Shown here one piece after another: positions 16,695 to 25,992 of a DNA stretch of 64,000 nt. The translations under genes were made by a program, and so were the position numbers. How positions within the stretch are numbered: the stretch's first letter is position 1; each line of letters begins with the position of its first letter. The notes below the pieces were generated by a model. That model was not told where the DNA came from. It saw nothing but the letters and a program-made list of their open reading frames with translations, and made no database searches. Source of the stretch: Lysinibacillus macroides (lineage in GTDB: Bacteria; Bacillota; Bacilli; Bacillales_A; Planococcaceae); contig NZ_LGCI01000010.1 of assembly GCF_001281525.1 (NCBI RefSeq), positions 486,869 through 550,868 of the forward strand. Reading direction: 5' to 3'.

Positions 16695-17750
16695 ATGAAA
16701 AAATTTATTGTAGGAACTATTTTTACTGTCTTATTGTTAATGATCGTTATTAGTGTGCAACAAGGTTTACTTCTAGCAAAACCACTTCCCTATGATGATG
16801 AACAAAAAGGCTTAAGTACACAGATTACCATACATTTAAGCCATGTCGTAGCCGAAAATACACCAAAGGGGCAGGCTGCCAATAAATTTGCTGAATTAGT
16901 CGAGGAAAAAACAAATGGCATGGTAAAAGTACATGTTTATTCAAATGCCTCTTTATTTAATGATGAAAATGAATTTCGTGCTTTGCAAAAGGGCGATGTC
17001 GAAATGATTATCCCTACATTTTCGAAAATGACAACATATGTACCTAACTGGCAGGTGCTTGATCTCCCCTATCTGTTTCATACAGAAGAGGAAGTACATG
17101 AAGTGCTGACAGGAACAATCGGTAAGCAATTATTAGATGAACTAGGACCGCTTCACCTCCATGTGAAAGGGTTAGGCTTTTGGTACAATGGCTTTAAGCA
17201 CGTAACCTCTGCTGACCAACCTATCCATACCTTTGAGGATTTACAAGGCTTACGCGTTCGCACAATGCCAAGTAAAGTATTAGAAAAACAATTTGAAGCC
17301 GTGAAAGCAACACCAATACCAGTCTCTTTTAGCGAACTTTTTACGGATTTAGAGACACATACGATTGATGCACAAGAAAATACAGCCTCCAATATTTACT
17401 CCAAAGGCTTTTACAAAGTGCAGCAACATATGACGATTACAGAGCATGGCATTTTAGGATATGCTGTTTTAATCAACGAAAACTTCTGGGATTCCTTACC
17501 TGAAAAAATCCAGAAACAAATGCTCACAGCGATGAAAGAAACAACAGAGTGGCAATTCGAACAAGCAACACTGATGAATGAAAAAGATATGCAAAAGCTG
17601 ATGCAGCAAGATCATTTCACTGTTTACACAATGAGTGACCAAGAAAGACAGCGCTTTAAACAACAGCTTACACCTGTCTATGATTTTTATAGAAGCCATA
17701 TACAAACAAATGATATTCTAACAGAGATTGAAAAAGTTGTGACGCCCTAA
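16695..17750 (+). CDS. dctB: C4-dicarboxylate binding protein DctB (TRAP DctP family)
   Basis: This 351-residue extracytoplasmic protein has an N-terminal signal or anchor helix (FIVGTIFTVLLLMIVISVQQ) and the TRAP solute-receptor fold: IHLSHVVAENTPKGQAANKF, the Arg-carboxylate site in GLRVRTMPSKVLEKQF and ETHTIDAQENTASNI. No TRAP permease (DctQ/DctM) genes follow, which fits Bacillus DctB: it is a sensor accessory for DctS rather than a transport subunit. It is divergent from dctS and separated by a terminator from dctP. Confidence 0.88.
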   Translation: MKKFIVGTIFTVLLLMIVISVQQGLLLAKPLPYDDEQKGLSTQITIHLSHVVAENTPKGQAANKFAELVEEKTNGMVKVHVYSNASLFNDENEFRALQKGDVEMIIPTFSKMTTYVPNWQVLDLPYLFHTEEEVHEVLTGTIGKQLLDELGPLHLHVKGLGFWYNGFKHVTSADQPIHTFEDLQGLRVRTMPSKVLEKQFEAVKATPIPVSFSELFTDLETHTIDAQENTASNIYSKGFYKVQQHMTITEHGILGYAVLINENFWDSLPEKIQKQMLTAMKETTEWQFEQATLMNEKDMQKLMQQDHFTVYTMSDQERQRFKQQLTPVYDFYRSHIQTNDILTEIEKVVTP

Positions 17751-17770
17751 TACTTTTGGTCATTAATCAT

Positions 17771-17799
17771 AAACCCTGACAAATTGTGAGGGTTTTTTC
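17771..17799 (+). terminator. terminator after dctB
   Basis: AAACCCT pairs with AGGGTTT within a short hairpin, followed by TTTTT. Confidence 0.75.
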
Positions 17800-17889
17800 T
17801 TTTGTATTATAATAGAATCACTGTTTTCCAAACTACTATAAAACAGCTTAAAATCTTTGCTATTACTAGCTTTCTCTTGTATCTGACTA

Positions 17890-17907
17890 AAAATGAACAA
17901 AATGAAC
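17890..17907. promoter_or_regulatory. tandem 9-mer upstream of dctP, possible DctR operator
   Basis: AAAATGAAC occurs twice head-to-tail without a gap about 95 bases before the dctP start. Response regulators of the DctR/CitT type bind AT-rich direct repeats upstream of transporter genes; the link here is inference from position only. Confidence 0.3.
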
Positions 17908-18002
17908 AATAAAAACATTACGGTCATAAAAACTATTGTCGGAAAATTTCAGCTATGATTACCTCACTGAAAGCGTTCACACTAGTGATAGGAGGAAAAA
18001 AG

Positions 18003-19265
18003 ATGCGTATAAATTTTAAAAATTTAACCGTGCAAGTGATCATCGCAATTATACTAGGTATTATTGTTGGGGCAATATTCCCAGAGTTTGGCGCAAAATT
18101 AAAAATATTAGCAGATATTTTTATTAAGCTAATTAAAATGTTAATTGCACCAATTATCTTCTTAACTGTTGTTATTGGTATTGGTAGTATGGGAGATGTA
18201 AAAAAGGTTGGAAAAATTGGCGGAAAAGCTTTAATTTACTTTGAGGTTGTTTCTACATTTGCGCTGGCAATTGGCTTAATTGTTGTTAATCTTGTACAGC
18301 CTGGTAAAGGATTCAATACAGAGGCAGCCAGTAAAGCGGATATTTCTCAATATACAAATGCTGCGGCTGAGGATCATGGCTTTGGAGCATTTATTATGCA
18401 AATTATCCCAGAGAATGTAGTAGGAGCTTTAGCAAATGGTGAATTGTTACCTGTTTTATTCTCTGCTGTTTTATTTGGTCTAGCTGCTGCCGCTATTGGG
18501 GAACCAGCAAAGCCTGTTATTAAATTTTTCGAACAGGTAGCAGATATTTTCTTTAAAATTGTCAATATGGTAATGAAAATCTCTCCAATTGGGGCATTTG
18601 GGGCGATGAGTTATACAATTGGTAACTTTGGACTAAAATCGCTGCAAAATTTAGGATTTTTAATGCTATCTGTCTATATAACAATGTTTATTTTTATCGT
18701 TGTTGTTATCGGTATTATTGCATACTACTTTAAATTTAATATTTTCAAATTTATTAAATATATTAAAGATGAAATATTTATTGTTGTTGGCACATCCTCC
18801 TCAGAGTCGGCACTGCCTTCAATGATGCGTAAACTAGAAAATTACGGCTGTTCAAAGCAAGTAGTTGGACTCGTATTACCAACAGGCTATTCCTTTAATC
18901 TCGATGGTACATCTATTTATCTATCTATGGCAGCATTGTTTATTGCCCAAGCCTATGGTATAGATTTAGATATCTGGCAGCAGCTTACATTGCTTGCAAT
19001 TTTAATGCTTACATCGAAGGGGGCTGCCGGTGTAACAGGCTCTGGCTTTATTACACTTGCTGCAACACTTGCTGCATTCCCAATGATACCAGTAGAGGGA
19101 ATTGCCCTATTAATCGGCGTAGACCGCTTTATGTCAGAGGCACGTGCTGTGACAAACCTGATTGGTAACGGTGTGGCAACAGTTGTTGTCTCAAAAGTAG
19201 AAAAAGAATTTGATCCTGAGCAGGAACAACGTGCGCTTGCAGGACAAGTAACAACGGCTCCATAA
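18003..19265 (+). CDS. dctP: C4-dicarboxylate (DAACS family) symporter
   Basis: This is a polytopic transporter of the dicarboxylate/amino acid:cation family (GltP/DctA fold), 420 residues. It has eight membrane helices and two re-entrant loops; the conserved serine-rich loop is VGTSSSESALPSMMRKLENY, the cation site YSFNLDGTSIYLS and the last helix DRFMSEARAVTNLIGNGVAT. With dctB, dctS and dctR beside it, succinate, fumarate or malate uptake is the likely job, though glutamate/aspartate transport cannot be excluded from sequence alone. ATG 18003 follows TAGGAGG; the frame extends to 17955 without a ribosome site. Confidence 0.9.
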   Translation: MRINFKNLTVQVIIAIILGIIVGAIFPEFGAKLKILADIFIKLIKMLIAPIIFLTVVIGIGSMGDVKKVGKIGGKALIYFEVVSTFALAIGLIVVNLVQPGKGFNTEAASKADISQYTNAAAEDHGFGAFIMQIIPENVVGALANGELLPVLFSAVLFGLAAAAIGEPAKPVIKFFEQVADIFFKIVNMVMKISPIGAFGAMSYTIGNFGLKSLQNLGFLMLSVYITMFIFIVVVIGIIAYYFKFNIFKFIKYIKDEIFIVVGTSSSESALPSMMRKLENYGCSKQVVGLVLPTGYSFNLDGTSIYLSMAALFIAQAYGIDLDIWQQLTLLAILMLTSKGAAGVTGSGFITLAATLAAFPMIPVEGIALLIGVDRFMSEARAVTNLIGNGVATVVVSKVEKEFDPEQEQRALAGQVTTAP

Positions 19266-19269
19266 TTCG

Positions 19270-19316
19270 TCAAAAGACTGTTGAAAGCAATTCCTACCTT
19301 TTAGCAGTCTTTTCTC
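19270..19316 (+). terminator. terminator after dctP
   Basis: AAAAGACTG pairs with CAGTCTTTT, then TTTCTCTTC. Confidence 0.75.
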
Positions 19317-19379
19317 TTCTCTTTTCACGAAACTTTCCTAACTGCTTATATGTATAGATAAGGACTGGCGGTTTTCTCG

Positions 19380-19917
19380 ATGACAACATTTACACTTGCC
19401 TATCCAAAAGCCTTTAAAAGCTTTACGAATATGCCTATTGTGGATGAGCATCATGAAACAGTATGTATGCTTCAAAAAATAGAACGTTCCCCTACTGAAA
19501 AAATTTTGAATGCTGTATTATGAACAGTAGCACAGCAAGTATTACCATATCATTACGAAACACGGACAACATTCGGTGCGCCTCTTTTTCGAATAAAAGC
19601 TAAACCTTTAACAAAAGGGATCAGTCACCAGCTTATGATGCCGAATGATAGCATTGTACCGATTCAACGAAAGACCGTTCAATTATTAGAATCCTCTTAA
19701 TTCTTTTGAAATGGATGATTTAGTATTTCGATTTGAAAAGGATTTTACATCCACAGCTTATTTATATTGCAATGATGAAAAAATTGCGAGTGCAAAACCG
19801 ATTGAACATAAGCTCATACGAACAGGTATTATGTTTAAGCTTTTTCAGGCTGATAATATACGTTTTGTGGCACTACTAGCAACTCTCTATCAAGCTTTAT
19901 TCGGTATCGATCAGTAG
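19380..19917 (+). pseudogene. tubby C-terminal-domain-like (LURP-type) protein, disrupted
   Basis: The frame from ATG 19380 reads MTTFTLAYPKAFKSF and is interrupted by TGA at the codon after AVL (near 19521). It continues in the same frame with QVLPYHYETRTTFGAPLF and IVPIQRKTVQLLES, and after a one-base shift near 19690 ends with MDDLVFRFEKDFTSTAYLY and IRFVALLATLYQALFGIDQ. Put together it is about 175 residues of alternating beta strands plus a C-terminal hydrophobic helix, the pattern of tubby-like/LURP-one domains (YxjI group). One stop plus one frameshift make it a probable pseudogene. No ribosome site is obvious at the start. Confidence 0.65.
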
Positions 19918-19997
19918 CTAATGGGTGAAATGTTATCAAATTATTGTACCGAAAACATAGGTACACCATGTTTTTAGTCAATATTTTATATAAAAGT

Positions 19998-20037
19998 GAG
20001 GACGATCGAAAAAGAAAAAACCTTTTCTGACCGTCCC
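19998..20037 (-). terminator. probable terminator of the 20051-20677 gene
   Basis: On the minus strand, GGGACGGTCAGAAAAGG can pair with CTTTTTCGATCGTCC beyond the stop codon at 20051. The structure is imperfect and lacks a clean T-run. Confidence 0.45.
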
Positions 20038-20050
20038 TTTCTTGTAAAGG

Positions 20051-20677
20051 CTAATTTATTTTCTTTTGCTGAGCATCTACTATATAGATTGTGTATAAAT
20101 CATTGTGAGATGTATTTGTTTGGATAATTTTATTCACTGTGTCTTCCATCTTCGTTATTAACCGACGTGCTTCCTGGTTGACATCCTTTATCGTTGTTTG
20201 AATAATAATCGTTGTTCGATTCTTAAGTGTTAAATATTCGTATACATCAAAAGCTTGTAACCCTTCGATCAATGCCTCTATTAAAAAGTTCGTATCATCA
20301 TCCATTTTTTTATTAGGGTCCAGTAATGATGTTAGTTCCCATCTTTCAAAAACAATTGTATAATCCTCTAATACAGTATCTTTTATTGCTTGTTTTGCAA
20401 TGGATTCCAAGTCGTTTTTAATGGAAAGAAAATATTCTGCATCACCCACCACTTGTATCACTAGCTCTTTTTTCTCCGTCCTTTTCACATCAATCCCTAC
20501 ATAGGTTTCCAACAGCTTTTCTTGCAATGCAGCCTGACTTAATTCTTCCTGCGGGAGCAATGACTGCTCCTCTCGATTGACTTTTGACGTCTTATCCTCA
20601 GATAATTTAATGAACAGTATCACTACCACCATAAGCGCTAGAAATAGCCCTATAATGATTCGTCGTCTTCTATGCAT
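20051..20677 (-). CDS. membrane-anchored hypothetical protein
   Basis: The 208-residue protein has a basic N-terminus (HRRRR), one membrane helix (about 8-25, IIIGLFLALMVVVILFI) and an outside domain with mixed helices and strands (VGIDVKRTEKKELVIQVV, LTLKNRTTIIIQTTIKDVN). There is no lipobox and no cell-wall motif. The pattern of short strands and long amphipathic helices is reminiscent of small extracytoplasmic sensory or scaffold domains, but I recognise no named family. A GGAGGGG ribosome site precedes ATG 20677. It is surrounded by small unknown genes and appears monocistronic. Confidence 0.75.
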   Translation of the reverse strand: MHRRRRIIIGLFLALMVVVILFIKLSEDKTSKVNREEQSLLPQEELSQAALQEKLLETYVGIDVKRTEKKELVIQVVGDAEYFLSIKNDLESIAKQAIKDTVLEDYTIVFERWELTSLLDPNKKMDDDTNFLIEALIEGLQAFDVYEYLTLKNRTTIIIQTTIKDVNQEARRLITKMEDTVNKIIQTNTSHNDLYTIYIVDAQQKKIN

Positions 20678-20859
20678 TACACCCCTCCTGATAGGAAGGT
20701 ATGACCACTAGAAATACAATATTCACCGTTACTTGCATCCTTGTCTTGCTTATATTTTCTCTGCTCTTTCGAGAGAAGCACAAATTACATTAGCTTGTAC
20801 ATATGATTAATCACATAAAAAAATGACCACCTTCATCCAAGTAAGCAGTCATCGAATTA

Positions 20860-21108
20860 TTATTTTATATGGATAGGTCGCTCTAATGCCATCAGCTCTT
20901 CTTCAATAGAAGCATATTGGCTTTCTACAACATACTTTGCATCGGATAATGCTGCATTGTAAATATATGGCGCAATATTTTCTTTGATAAAGTCTAACAT
21001 ACGCTCTGCTTCAAATTCACTAATATCTTCATCTCGCTGATTATAGAAAAATCGTTGGATATCCTCAATAATCATTTTTTGCTGCTCCTTTGTTAAACGA
21101 ATAAACAC
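20860..21108 (-). CDS. DUF2164 family protein
   Basis: The 82-residue helical protein (KEQQKMIIEDIQRFFYNQRD, then ERMLDFIKENIAPYIYNAAL) matches the DUF2164 family found in many Firmicutes and proteobacteria. Its role is unknown; it looks cytoplasmic. It begins with ATG 21108 after GGGAGGG. It sits between two short unknown membrane-protein genes and has imperfect inverted repeats on its downstream side (about 20815-20855) that may end transcription. Confidence 0.75.
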   Translation of the reverse strand: MFIRLTKEQQKMIIEDIQRFFYNQRDEDISEFEAERMLDFIKENIAPYIYNAALSDAKYVVESQYASIEEELMALERPIHIK

Positions 21109-21148
21109 ATTTATCCCTCCCCTTTCTCTCTATCTTATCATATTAATT

Positions 21149-21186
21149 AAAAAGCCGAATACTAGCTTACCTAGTACTCAGCTTCT
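21149..21186 (-). terminator. terminator of the yqfO-linked small gene
   Basis: On the minus strand AAGCTGAGTACTAG pairs with CTAGTATTCGGCTT and is followed by TTTTTAATT; the stop codon at 21190 is directly upstream. Confidence 0.8.
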
Positions 21187-21189
21187 CGT

Positions 21190-21414
21190 TTATTGTTTAC
21201 ATTCAAATGAATATTGCGTGGATAGAAAGTTTTTTTCTTTTGCCACTATGGCTTGTCCACCATCACTTTCACATTGCTGTATCATGGCATCCATTTTTTT
21301 GTCATTGAGCATATTGGTCATCAGGGTCATACCAATGCCAAATACAGCGATGAATAAACCAATGATGATCCATAGCTTACCAGCTTTATTGCCAGCAGGT
21401 CGTTCATTTACCAC
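21190..21414 (-). CDS. small single-helix membrane protein
   Basis: With GTG 21414 as start (GAGGGG seven bases upstream), the product has 74 residues: a short basic N-terminus, one membrane helix (LWIIIGLFIAVFGIGMTLMT) and an outside tail with two cysteines (QCESDGGQAIVAKEKN, then FECKQ) that may form a disulphide. A longer frame begins at 21429 but overlaps the ribosome site. It lies 15 bases after yqfO and probably belongs to the trmK-yqfO operon. The function is unknown. Confidence 0.7.
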   Translation of the reverse strand: MVNERPAGNKAGKLWIIIGLFIAVFGIGMTLMTNMLNDKKMDAMIQQCESDGGQAIVAKEKNFLSTQYSFECKQ

Positions 21415-21429
21415 ATGTGTTCCCCTCAC

Positions 21430-22551
21430 TTATACAAATAAAAATGGCTCTGTGTGGATGGCTGATTGAACAAATTCAACAAGGTATTTTTTCTCCTCAC
21501 ACATAGCAGCCATTTTCTTTGCAACCCCTGCAATCATCACCTTTTCCACATGATGACCAGGGTCGACAATTTGTAAACCAATAGCTTGTGCATCCTGTGC
21601 TGTATGGAAATACATATCTCCTGTTAAAAAAACATCTGCTCCTGCACGTTTTGCCGCATAAATATATTTATTGCCATCGCCACCAACTAGTGCTACTTTG
21701 CGAACCGTTGACTGTAAATCACCCACTACACGCACTGCTGGTACATCTAGTTGCTGCTTCACATAGTTAGCAAATTGCTGTAAGGTCATTTCCCCTGTTA
21801 AATCACCTACTCGTCCTAAGCCCATTCTATTTGTTTGCTGTTCGAGACGAATAACATCATAGGCAGGCTCCTCATATGGATGGCTGTTAAGCATCGCTTT
21901 TAATACGCGGTTTTTAATGGCTTCAGGAAATACAACCTCTACCTTTACTTCCTCTTCCACATGTAATTCGCCAACAGCTCCGACAAAAGGATTTGCGCCT
22001 GCTAATGCACGAAAACGCCCTTCACCAATGGTTGTATAGCTACATGCCTCATAGTCACCAAGTCGCCCTGCTCCTGCCTTTGCCAGTGCTGCACGTAAAT
22101 GTTCAGCCTGTGCCATTGGAATAAAAACAACAAGCTTTAAAAGATTTTCTGAATAGGTTTCTTCTAAAATTGTGCGACGCTCAAGCTGCAACGCATCTGC
22201 TAGTAAATCATTGACCCCACCTTCAGCTACATCTAAATTCGTATGAGCCGCATAAACCGCAATATCATGCTTAATAAGCTTTTCATATAAGCGCCCTGCT
22301 GGATTGTCTGTACGGATATTCGCAAGACGTCTAAAGATAGGGGGATGGTGTGCAATAATCAGCTCACAGCCTTGGTCAATCGCCTCGTTTGCTATAGCCT
22401 CATTGACATCCAATGTGACCAATACTTTATGAACAGGCTTGTTCAAGGTACCAATTGCTAGACCAATTGGATCATTGTCCATACAAGCTAGTTTTTTCGG
22501 TGACCATGACTCAAACACTTGAATGATTTCTTGACCATTTACTGCCTTCAT
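21430..22551 (-). CDS. yqfO: Nif3-like dinuclear metal center protein YqfO
   Basis: The 373-residue protein has the split Nif3 fold, with metal-binding motifs in LIIAHHPPIFRRL, YAAHTNLDVAEGGVN and the C-terminal VFLTGDMYFHTAQDAQAIG plus VDPGHHVEK. Between them, residues about 130-235, lies the inserted CutA1-like domain (KLVVFIPMAQAEHLRAALAK, SHPYEEPAYDVIRL) that distinguishes YqfO of bacilli from the shorter E. coli YbgI. The biochemical role is uncertain; databases often call it GTP cyclohydrolase I type 2, which I would not rely on. It follows trmK by one base, as in Bacillus. Confidence 0.92.
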   Translation of the reverse strand: MKAVNGQEIIQVFESWSPKKLACMDNDPIGLAIGTLNKPVHKVLVTLDVNEAIANEAIDQGCELIIAHHPPIFRRLANIRTDNPAGRLYEKLIKHDIAVYAAHTNLDVAEGGVNDLLADALQLERRTILEETYSENLLKLVVFIPMAQAEHLRAALAKAGAGRLGDYEACSYTTIGEGRFRALAGANPFVGAVGELHVEEEVKVEVVFPEAIKNRVLKAMLNSHPYEEPAYDVIRLEQQTNRMGLGRVGDLTGEMTLQQFANYVKQQLDVPAVRVVGDLQSTVRKVALVGGDGNKYIYAAKRAGADVFLTGDMYFHTAQDAQAIGLQIVDPGHHVEKVMIAGVAKKMAAMCEEKKYLVEFVQSAIHTEPFLFV

Positions 22552-22552
22552 G

Positions 22553-23245
22553 TCACAAAACTCCTTCCACTAAATGAATCAGAGCCGTTAACTCTGCGCG
22601 TTTTTCTTCAATTTCAGGTGTTTGTTCTGCCTCTTCAATGGCGTGCAAGACACGCTGCCAATTTTCCTTTTCACGCTGCCATTTTTTGATAAATGTCGGT
22701 GATTGTCGTTGGCTTAATCGAGGACCAACTAAAATTTCTGCATCTGAAAGCTCCATTTGTCCACGTTGCAACACAACAATTTCGTAGATTTTATCGTCTT
22801 CCTCTAAAATTTCTTCATCGAGAATTGCCCAATTATGTGCTAAGGCCCATTCACGAATTACTTTGGCATGAATATTAGGCTGTAAAATAAGACGTGTCAC
22901 ACCTTGCAACTTTTCTGGATGCTTCTCTAAAATAGCGACAATCAGAGGTCCGCCCATTCCAGCGATGGCTACTGTGTCTACATGGTCAGTTGGCTCAATC
23001 GCTGCTAATCCATCGGCAAGACGTACTGTAATTTTTGCGGCTAAGCCTTCCTTTTGTACCTGCTTTACTGCTGATTCATAAGGTCCTTTAACAACCTCTC
23101 CGGCTATAGCATGTAAGACGATTCCTTTATGCACCAAATAACATGGTAAGTATGCATGATCACTCCCAATATCAGCTATGGTAGCTCCTGAGGGAATAAA
23201 TTTTGCGACTGCTTCTAATCGCTTTGACAGTTTTTGTGCGTTCAT
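22553..23245 (-). CDS. trmK: tRNA (adenine(22)-N1)-methyltransferase
   Basis: TrmK methylates N1 of A22 in bacterial tRNAs with SAM. The Rossmann-type SAM site is ATIADIGSDHAYLPCYL near residue 21, and the family motif IAGMGGPLIVAIL lies near residue 94; LILQPNIHAKVIREW follows. The C-terminal coiled-coil (IKKWQREKENWQRVLHAIEE) is also typical. At 230 residues it is full length. Order rpoD, cccA, trmK, yqfO is conserved with Bacillus. It is translationally linked with yqfO (one-base gap). Confidence 0.95.
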   Translation of the reverse strand: MNAQKLSKRLEAVAKFIPSGATIADIGSDHAYLPCYLVHKGIVLHAIAGEVVKGPYESAVKQVQKEGLAAKITVRLADGLAAIEPTDHVDTVAIAGMGGPLIVAILEKHPEKLQGVTRLILQPNIHAKVIREWALAHNWAILDEEILEEDDKIYEIVVLQRGQMELSDAEILVGPRLSQRQSPTFIKKWQREKENWQRVLHAIEEAEQTPEIEEKRAELTALIHLVEGVL

Positions 23246-23369
23246 TTTAATACCGCCTACCTTAAATAGAGTCCACTCTTAGTATGAAGGATATGATGAA
23301 AAAAAACAAATGGCGTTGTCCCTCTATTAATCAGCTAAACGAACACCCCCATCTGTATAATTTTTAACA

Positions 23370-23406
23370 TTAAAAAGTAGCTGTACCATTTTAGTACAGC
23401 TACTTA
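23370..23406 (-). terminator. terminator after cccA
   Basis: AAGTAGCTGTA (23375-23385) pairs with TACAGCTACTT (23395-23405); on the minus strand TTTTT follows. Confidence 0.9.
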
Positions 23407-23415
23407 TCATTCATC

Positions 23416-23772
23416 CTATTCTAAAGTAGAGATGTATTCAGCAATTGCTTTTGCTTCATCTTCAGTTTTCATGTTTGGTTGCATTGGTGTACCTTCGATA
23501 CCGTTTACTAGAACATCTACAATATGTGCTTCCTCTAAGCCATGTAGATTTGGTCCCATACCCCCTGTTAAGTCACCGCCGTGACAACCGATACAAGATT
23601 GTACTAGTGCTGCGCCATCATCAGTTGCGTCTGTAGTTTCTGTAGTTTCGCCACCTTCATGTTCAGCAGCAATTTCTTTCTTGTTATCTGCACCTTGTAA
23701 AGACATGAAGAAAATAAGACCAATACCAAATGCAAGAATTAAGATGTAAGGAACGACTGGATTGTTTTTCAT
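23416..23772 (-). CDS. cccA: membrane-bound cytochrome c-550
   Basis: The 118-residue protein has a membrane anchor (VPYILILAFGIGLIFFMSLQ), an acidic, Thr-rich spacer and a small c-type cytochrome domain with the haem motif CIGCHGGDLTGGMGPNL and the distal Met in TPMQPNMKTEDEAKAIAEYI. It carries electrons in the respiratory chain outside the membrane. The start at ATG 23772 follows GGAGGGG; six extra codons upstream (to 23790) are unlikely. It is monocistronic with a terminator, downstream of rpoD as in Bacillus. Confidence 0.94.
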   Translation of the reverse strand: MKNNPVVPYILILAFGIGLIFFMSLQGADNKKEIAAEHEGGETTETTDATDDGAALVQSCIGCHGGDLTGGMGPNLHGLEEAHIVDVLVNGIEGTPMQPNMKTEDEAKAIAEYISTLE

Positions 23773-24030
23773 AATGTTTCCCCTCCTCATTTTAAGTCTA
23801 CTTCTATCTATAATATAGAATCAGTCAACATCTAATATTGTACTTCATTCCTACAGAAACGAAAAGCCCTATTCGCTAAGTTTTCCTTTGTTTGTAACAA
23901 ATTCGACATTTCTGTATCTATTGGCTAAAATATGTCTTGCCATTCCAAAAATGGCGACTAATTGATGGCTAATTATAGGCAATACTAAAAATGAAAAGTT
24001 ACTTTTGCTACTTATGATAAATACTAAAGT

Positions 24031-24597
24031 CTACATTAAATTTATGATATAATACCCAATCAGCGCTAGTAAGCCTAGTGCACCTGAAACGGTGAAATAG
24101 AGCAGCTTCATTTTAAGACCTGACCAAAGCCAAATCACACAATTGGCAGCAATTAAGCAAAATAAGACGATATTATTTCCACTAAAATAGGTTGTACAAA
24201 TACGAATAGACATGCTAAAAAATAAAATCGCCGCAAGTAAATGAAAAGCCGGTGCTAATAGATGTTGTTTGTGTGCCATTCTCAATGCGATTATAAATAG
24301 TATACATGCACTTATCCCCACTACAATGGTTAATATTAATGTTAATGAAGTGATGGTAAAATACACCGCTAGCATCGCTATAATAGCCATACATAGCCCC
24401 GCTACTAACAGGATCATTTTTCGTTTTTCTGTTGGCAAAACAGCCTGCTTTGGATGTTGCACAGGTTCTAGTTCTTCTAGGTCCGCTCCCTCTGTATAAA
24501 GAGCCGCTAAAAAGTCACAATAGTGCTCGGGCAAAAGTTTATTTTGCTTCCAAAACAAAATCTCATTCAGAATTATTTTTTTTCGAGGATTTGTCAT
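24031..24597 (-). CDS. polytopic membrane protein of unknown function
   Basis: The first 60 residues are soluble (KIILNEILFWKQNKLLPEHY, CDFLAALYTEGADLEE), then about five or six hydrophobic segments follow to the C-terminus (ILLVAGLCMAIIAMLAVYFT, LILTIVVGISACILFIIAL, LLAAILFFSMSIRICTTYF). The N-terminal helix-rich piece followed by membrane helices is reminiscent of DUF2157-type proteins, but the match is loose. ATG 24597 with GGAG upstream is preferred over 24615. No operon partner is evident, and no strong terminator is visible. Confidence 0.75.
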   Translation of the reverse strand: MTNPRKKIILNEILFWKQNKLLPEHYCDFLAALYTEGADLEELEPVQHPKQAVLPTEKRKMILLVAGLCMAIIAMLAVYFTITSLTLILTIVVGISACILFIIALRMAHKQHLLAPAFHLLAAILFFSMSIRICTTYFSGNNIVLFCLIAANCVIWLWSGLKMKLLYFTVSGALGLLALIGYYIINLM

Positions 24598-24769
24598 AGT
24601 GTTAGCTCCAAACATTGCTTAATAATGGTTGTTATTACAATTTTATCTCACACTATAAAAAAACACATCTGTATAAAGTAGCAAATCTATTATTTTGTTC
24701 CTTCTAATTATCTATTATTCCCCATCAGGCTATAGGTGAATAGCTTTTGTTTTGCAGCTTCCAGCTATT

Positions 24770-24818
24770 AAAAAGGAGCTATCCCCACGAGCTATTTGCT
24801 CATTGTTTGGATAGCTCC
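24770..24818 (-). terminator. terminator after rpoD
   Basis: GGAGCTATCC (24775-24784) pairs with GGATAGCTCC (24809-24818); the minus-strand T-run is at the 24770 end. Confidence 0.9.
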
Positions 24819-24832
24819 AGCTCTATTCAATT

Positions 24833-25960
24833 TTATTCTAAGAAATCTTTTAGGCGTTTACTGCGAGAAGGATGGCGTAATTTTCTAAGTGCTTTCGCTT
24901 CAATTTGGCGAATACGTTCACGTGTCACACCAAAAACTTTCCCTACTTCTTCTAATGTGCGTGTGCGACCATCATCCAAGCCAAAACGTAAACGAAGTAC
25001 ATTTTCTTCACGGTCTGTTAAAGTATCAAGCACATCTTCTAATTGCTCTTTTAACAGTTCATAAGCTGCATGGTCAGAGGGAGATTGTGCCTCAGAGTCT
25101 TCAATAAAATCTCCTAAATGGGAATCATCCTCTTCTCCAATTGGTGTTTCAAGAGATACAGGTTCTTGTGCAATTTTTAAAATTTCACGTACTTTTTCAG
25201 GTGTTAAATCCATTTCTTCACCAATTTCCTCTGGAGAAGGCTCACGACCTAAATCCTGTAAAAGTTGACGTTGTACACGTATTAATTTATTAATGGTTTC
25301 GACCATATGAACAGGGATACGAATTGTACGTGCTTGGTCAGCAATTGCACGCGTAATCGCCTGACGAATCCACCATGTGGCATACGTAGAGAATTTAAAG
25401 CCTTTACGGTAATCGAATTTTTCAACAGCTTTAATAAGCCCCATATTTCCCTCTTGAATTAAATCAAGGAACAGCATCCCACGACCCACATAACGCTTCG
25501 CAATCGATACAACAAGACGTAAATTTGCTTCTGCCAAACGTTTACGGGCTTCCTCGTCTCCTTGCTCAATACGTTCTGCTAACGCTATTTCTTGGTCAGC
25601 AGAGAGTAGATCTACCCGACCAATTTCCTTTAAATACATGCGTACAGGATCGTTAATTTTAACACCTGGTGGTACACTTAAATCATTTAAGTCAAAAGTT
25701 TCTTCATTTGCTTCTTCTTTCATTAAGCTTTCTTCTTCAAATTCTTCTTTTCCGATGATTTGAATATCTTTATGCTTTTCAAGATCTTCAGCAAAATGGA
25801 AAATTTCCTCATTTTCTAATTCATAAGGAGCAAGTTTCTCTGAAATTTCTTTCATTGAAATTTCACCCTCTGTTTTTGCTTTTTCTTGTAGGTTTTTTTT
25901 TGCATCATCTAATGTAATTTCTACTTCTATCTCTTTTGAACGTTCTGACTTGTCCGCCAT
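24833..25960 (-). CDS. rpoD: primary sigma factor SigA
   Basis: This is the housekeeping sigma of RNA polymerase, 375 residues. An acidic region 1.1 is followed by region 1.2 ([15 protein letters not shown]), region 2 ([20 protein letters not shown], then [20 protein letters not shown], the -10 and melting segment), region 3 ([20 protein letters not shown]) and region 4.2 ([20 protein letters not shown]). It is the last gene of dnaG-rpoD, 32 bases after dnaG, and ends in a strong terminator. The ATG at 25960 follows GGAGGAAGG. Confidence 0.98.
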   Translation of the reverse strand: MADKSERSKEIEVEITLDDAKKNLQEKAKTEGEISMKEISEKLAPYELENEEIFHFAEDLEKHKDIQIIGKEEFEEESLMKEEANEETFDLNDLSVPPGVKINDPVRMYLKEIGRVDLLSADQEIALAERIEQGDEEARKRLAEANLRLVVSIAKRYVGRGMLFLDLIQEGNMGLIKAVEKFDYRKGFKFSTYATWWIRQAITRAIADQARTIRIPVHMVETINKLIRVQRQLLQDLGREPSPEEIGEEMDLTPEKVREILKIAQEPVSLETPIGEEDDSHLGDFIEDSEAQSPSDHAAYELLKEQLEDVLDTLTDREENVLRLRFGLDDGRTRTLEEVGKVFGVTRERIRQIEAKALRKLRHPSRSKRLKDFLE

Positions 25961-25992
25961 AAACCTTCCTCCTTCTAAACAACCGAATCGGG

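Noticed and set aside
19500-19530. In-frame TGA as selenocysteine or programmed recoding
   Set aside because: A second lesion (frameshift) downstream and absence of any SECIS-like or known selenoprotein family make decay simpler.
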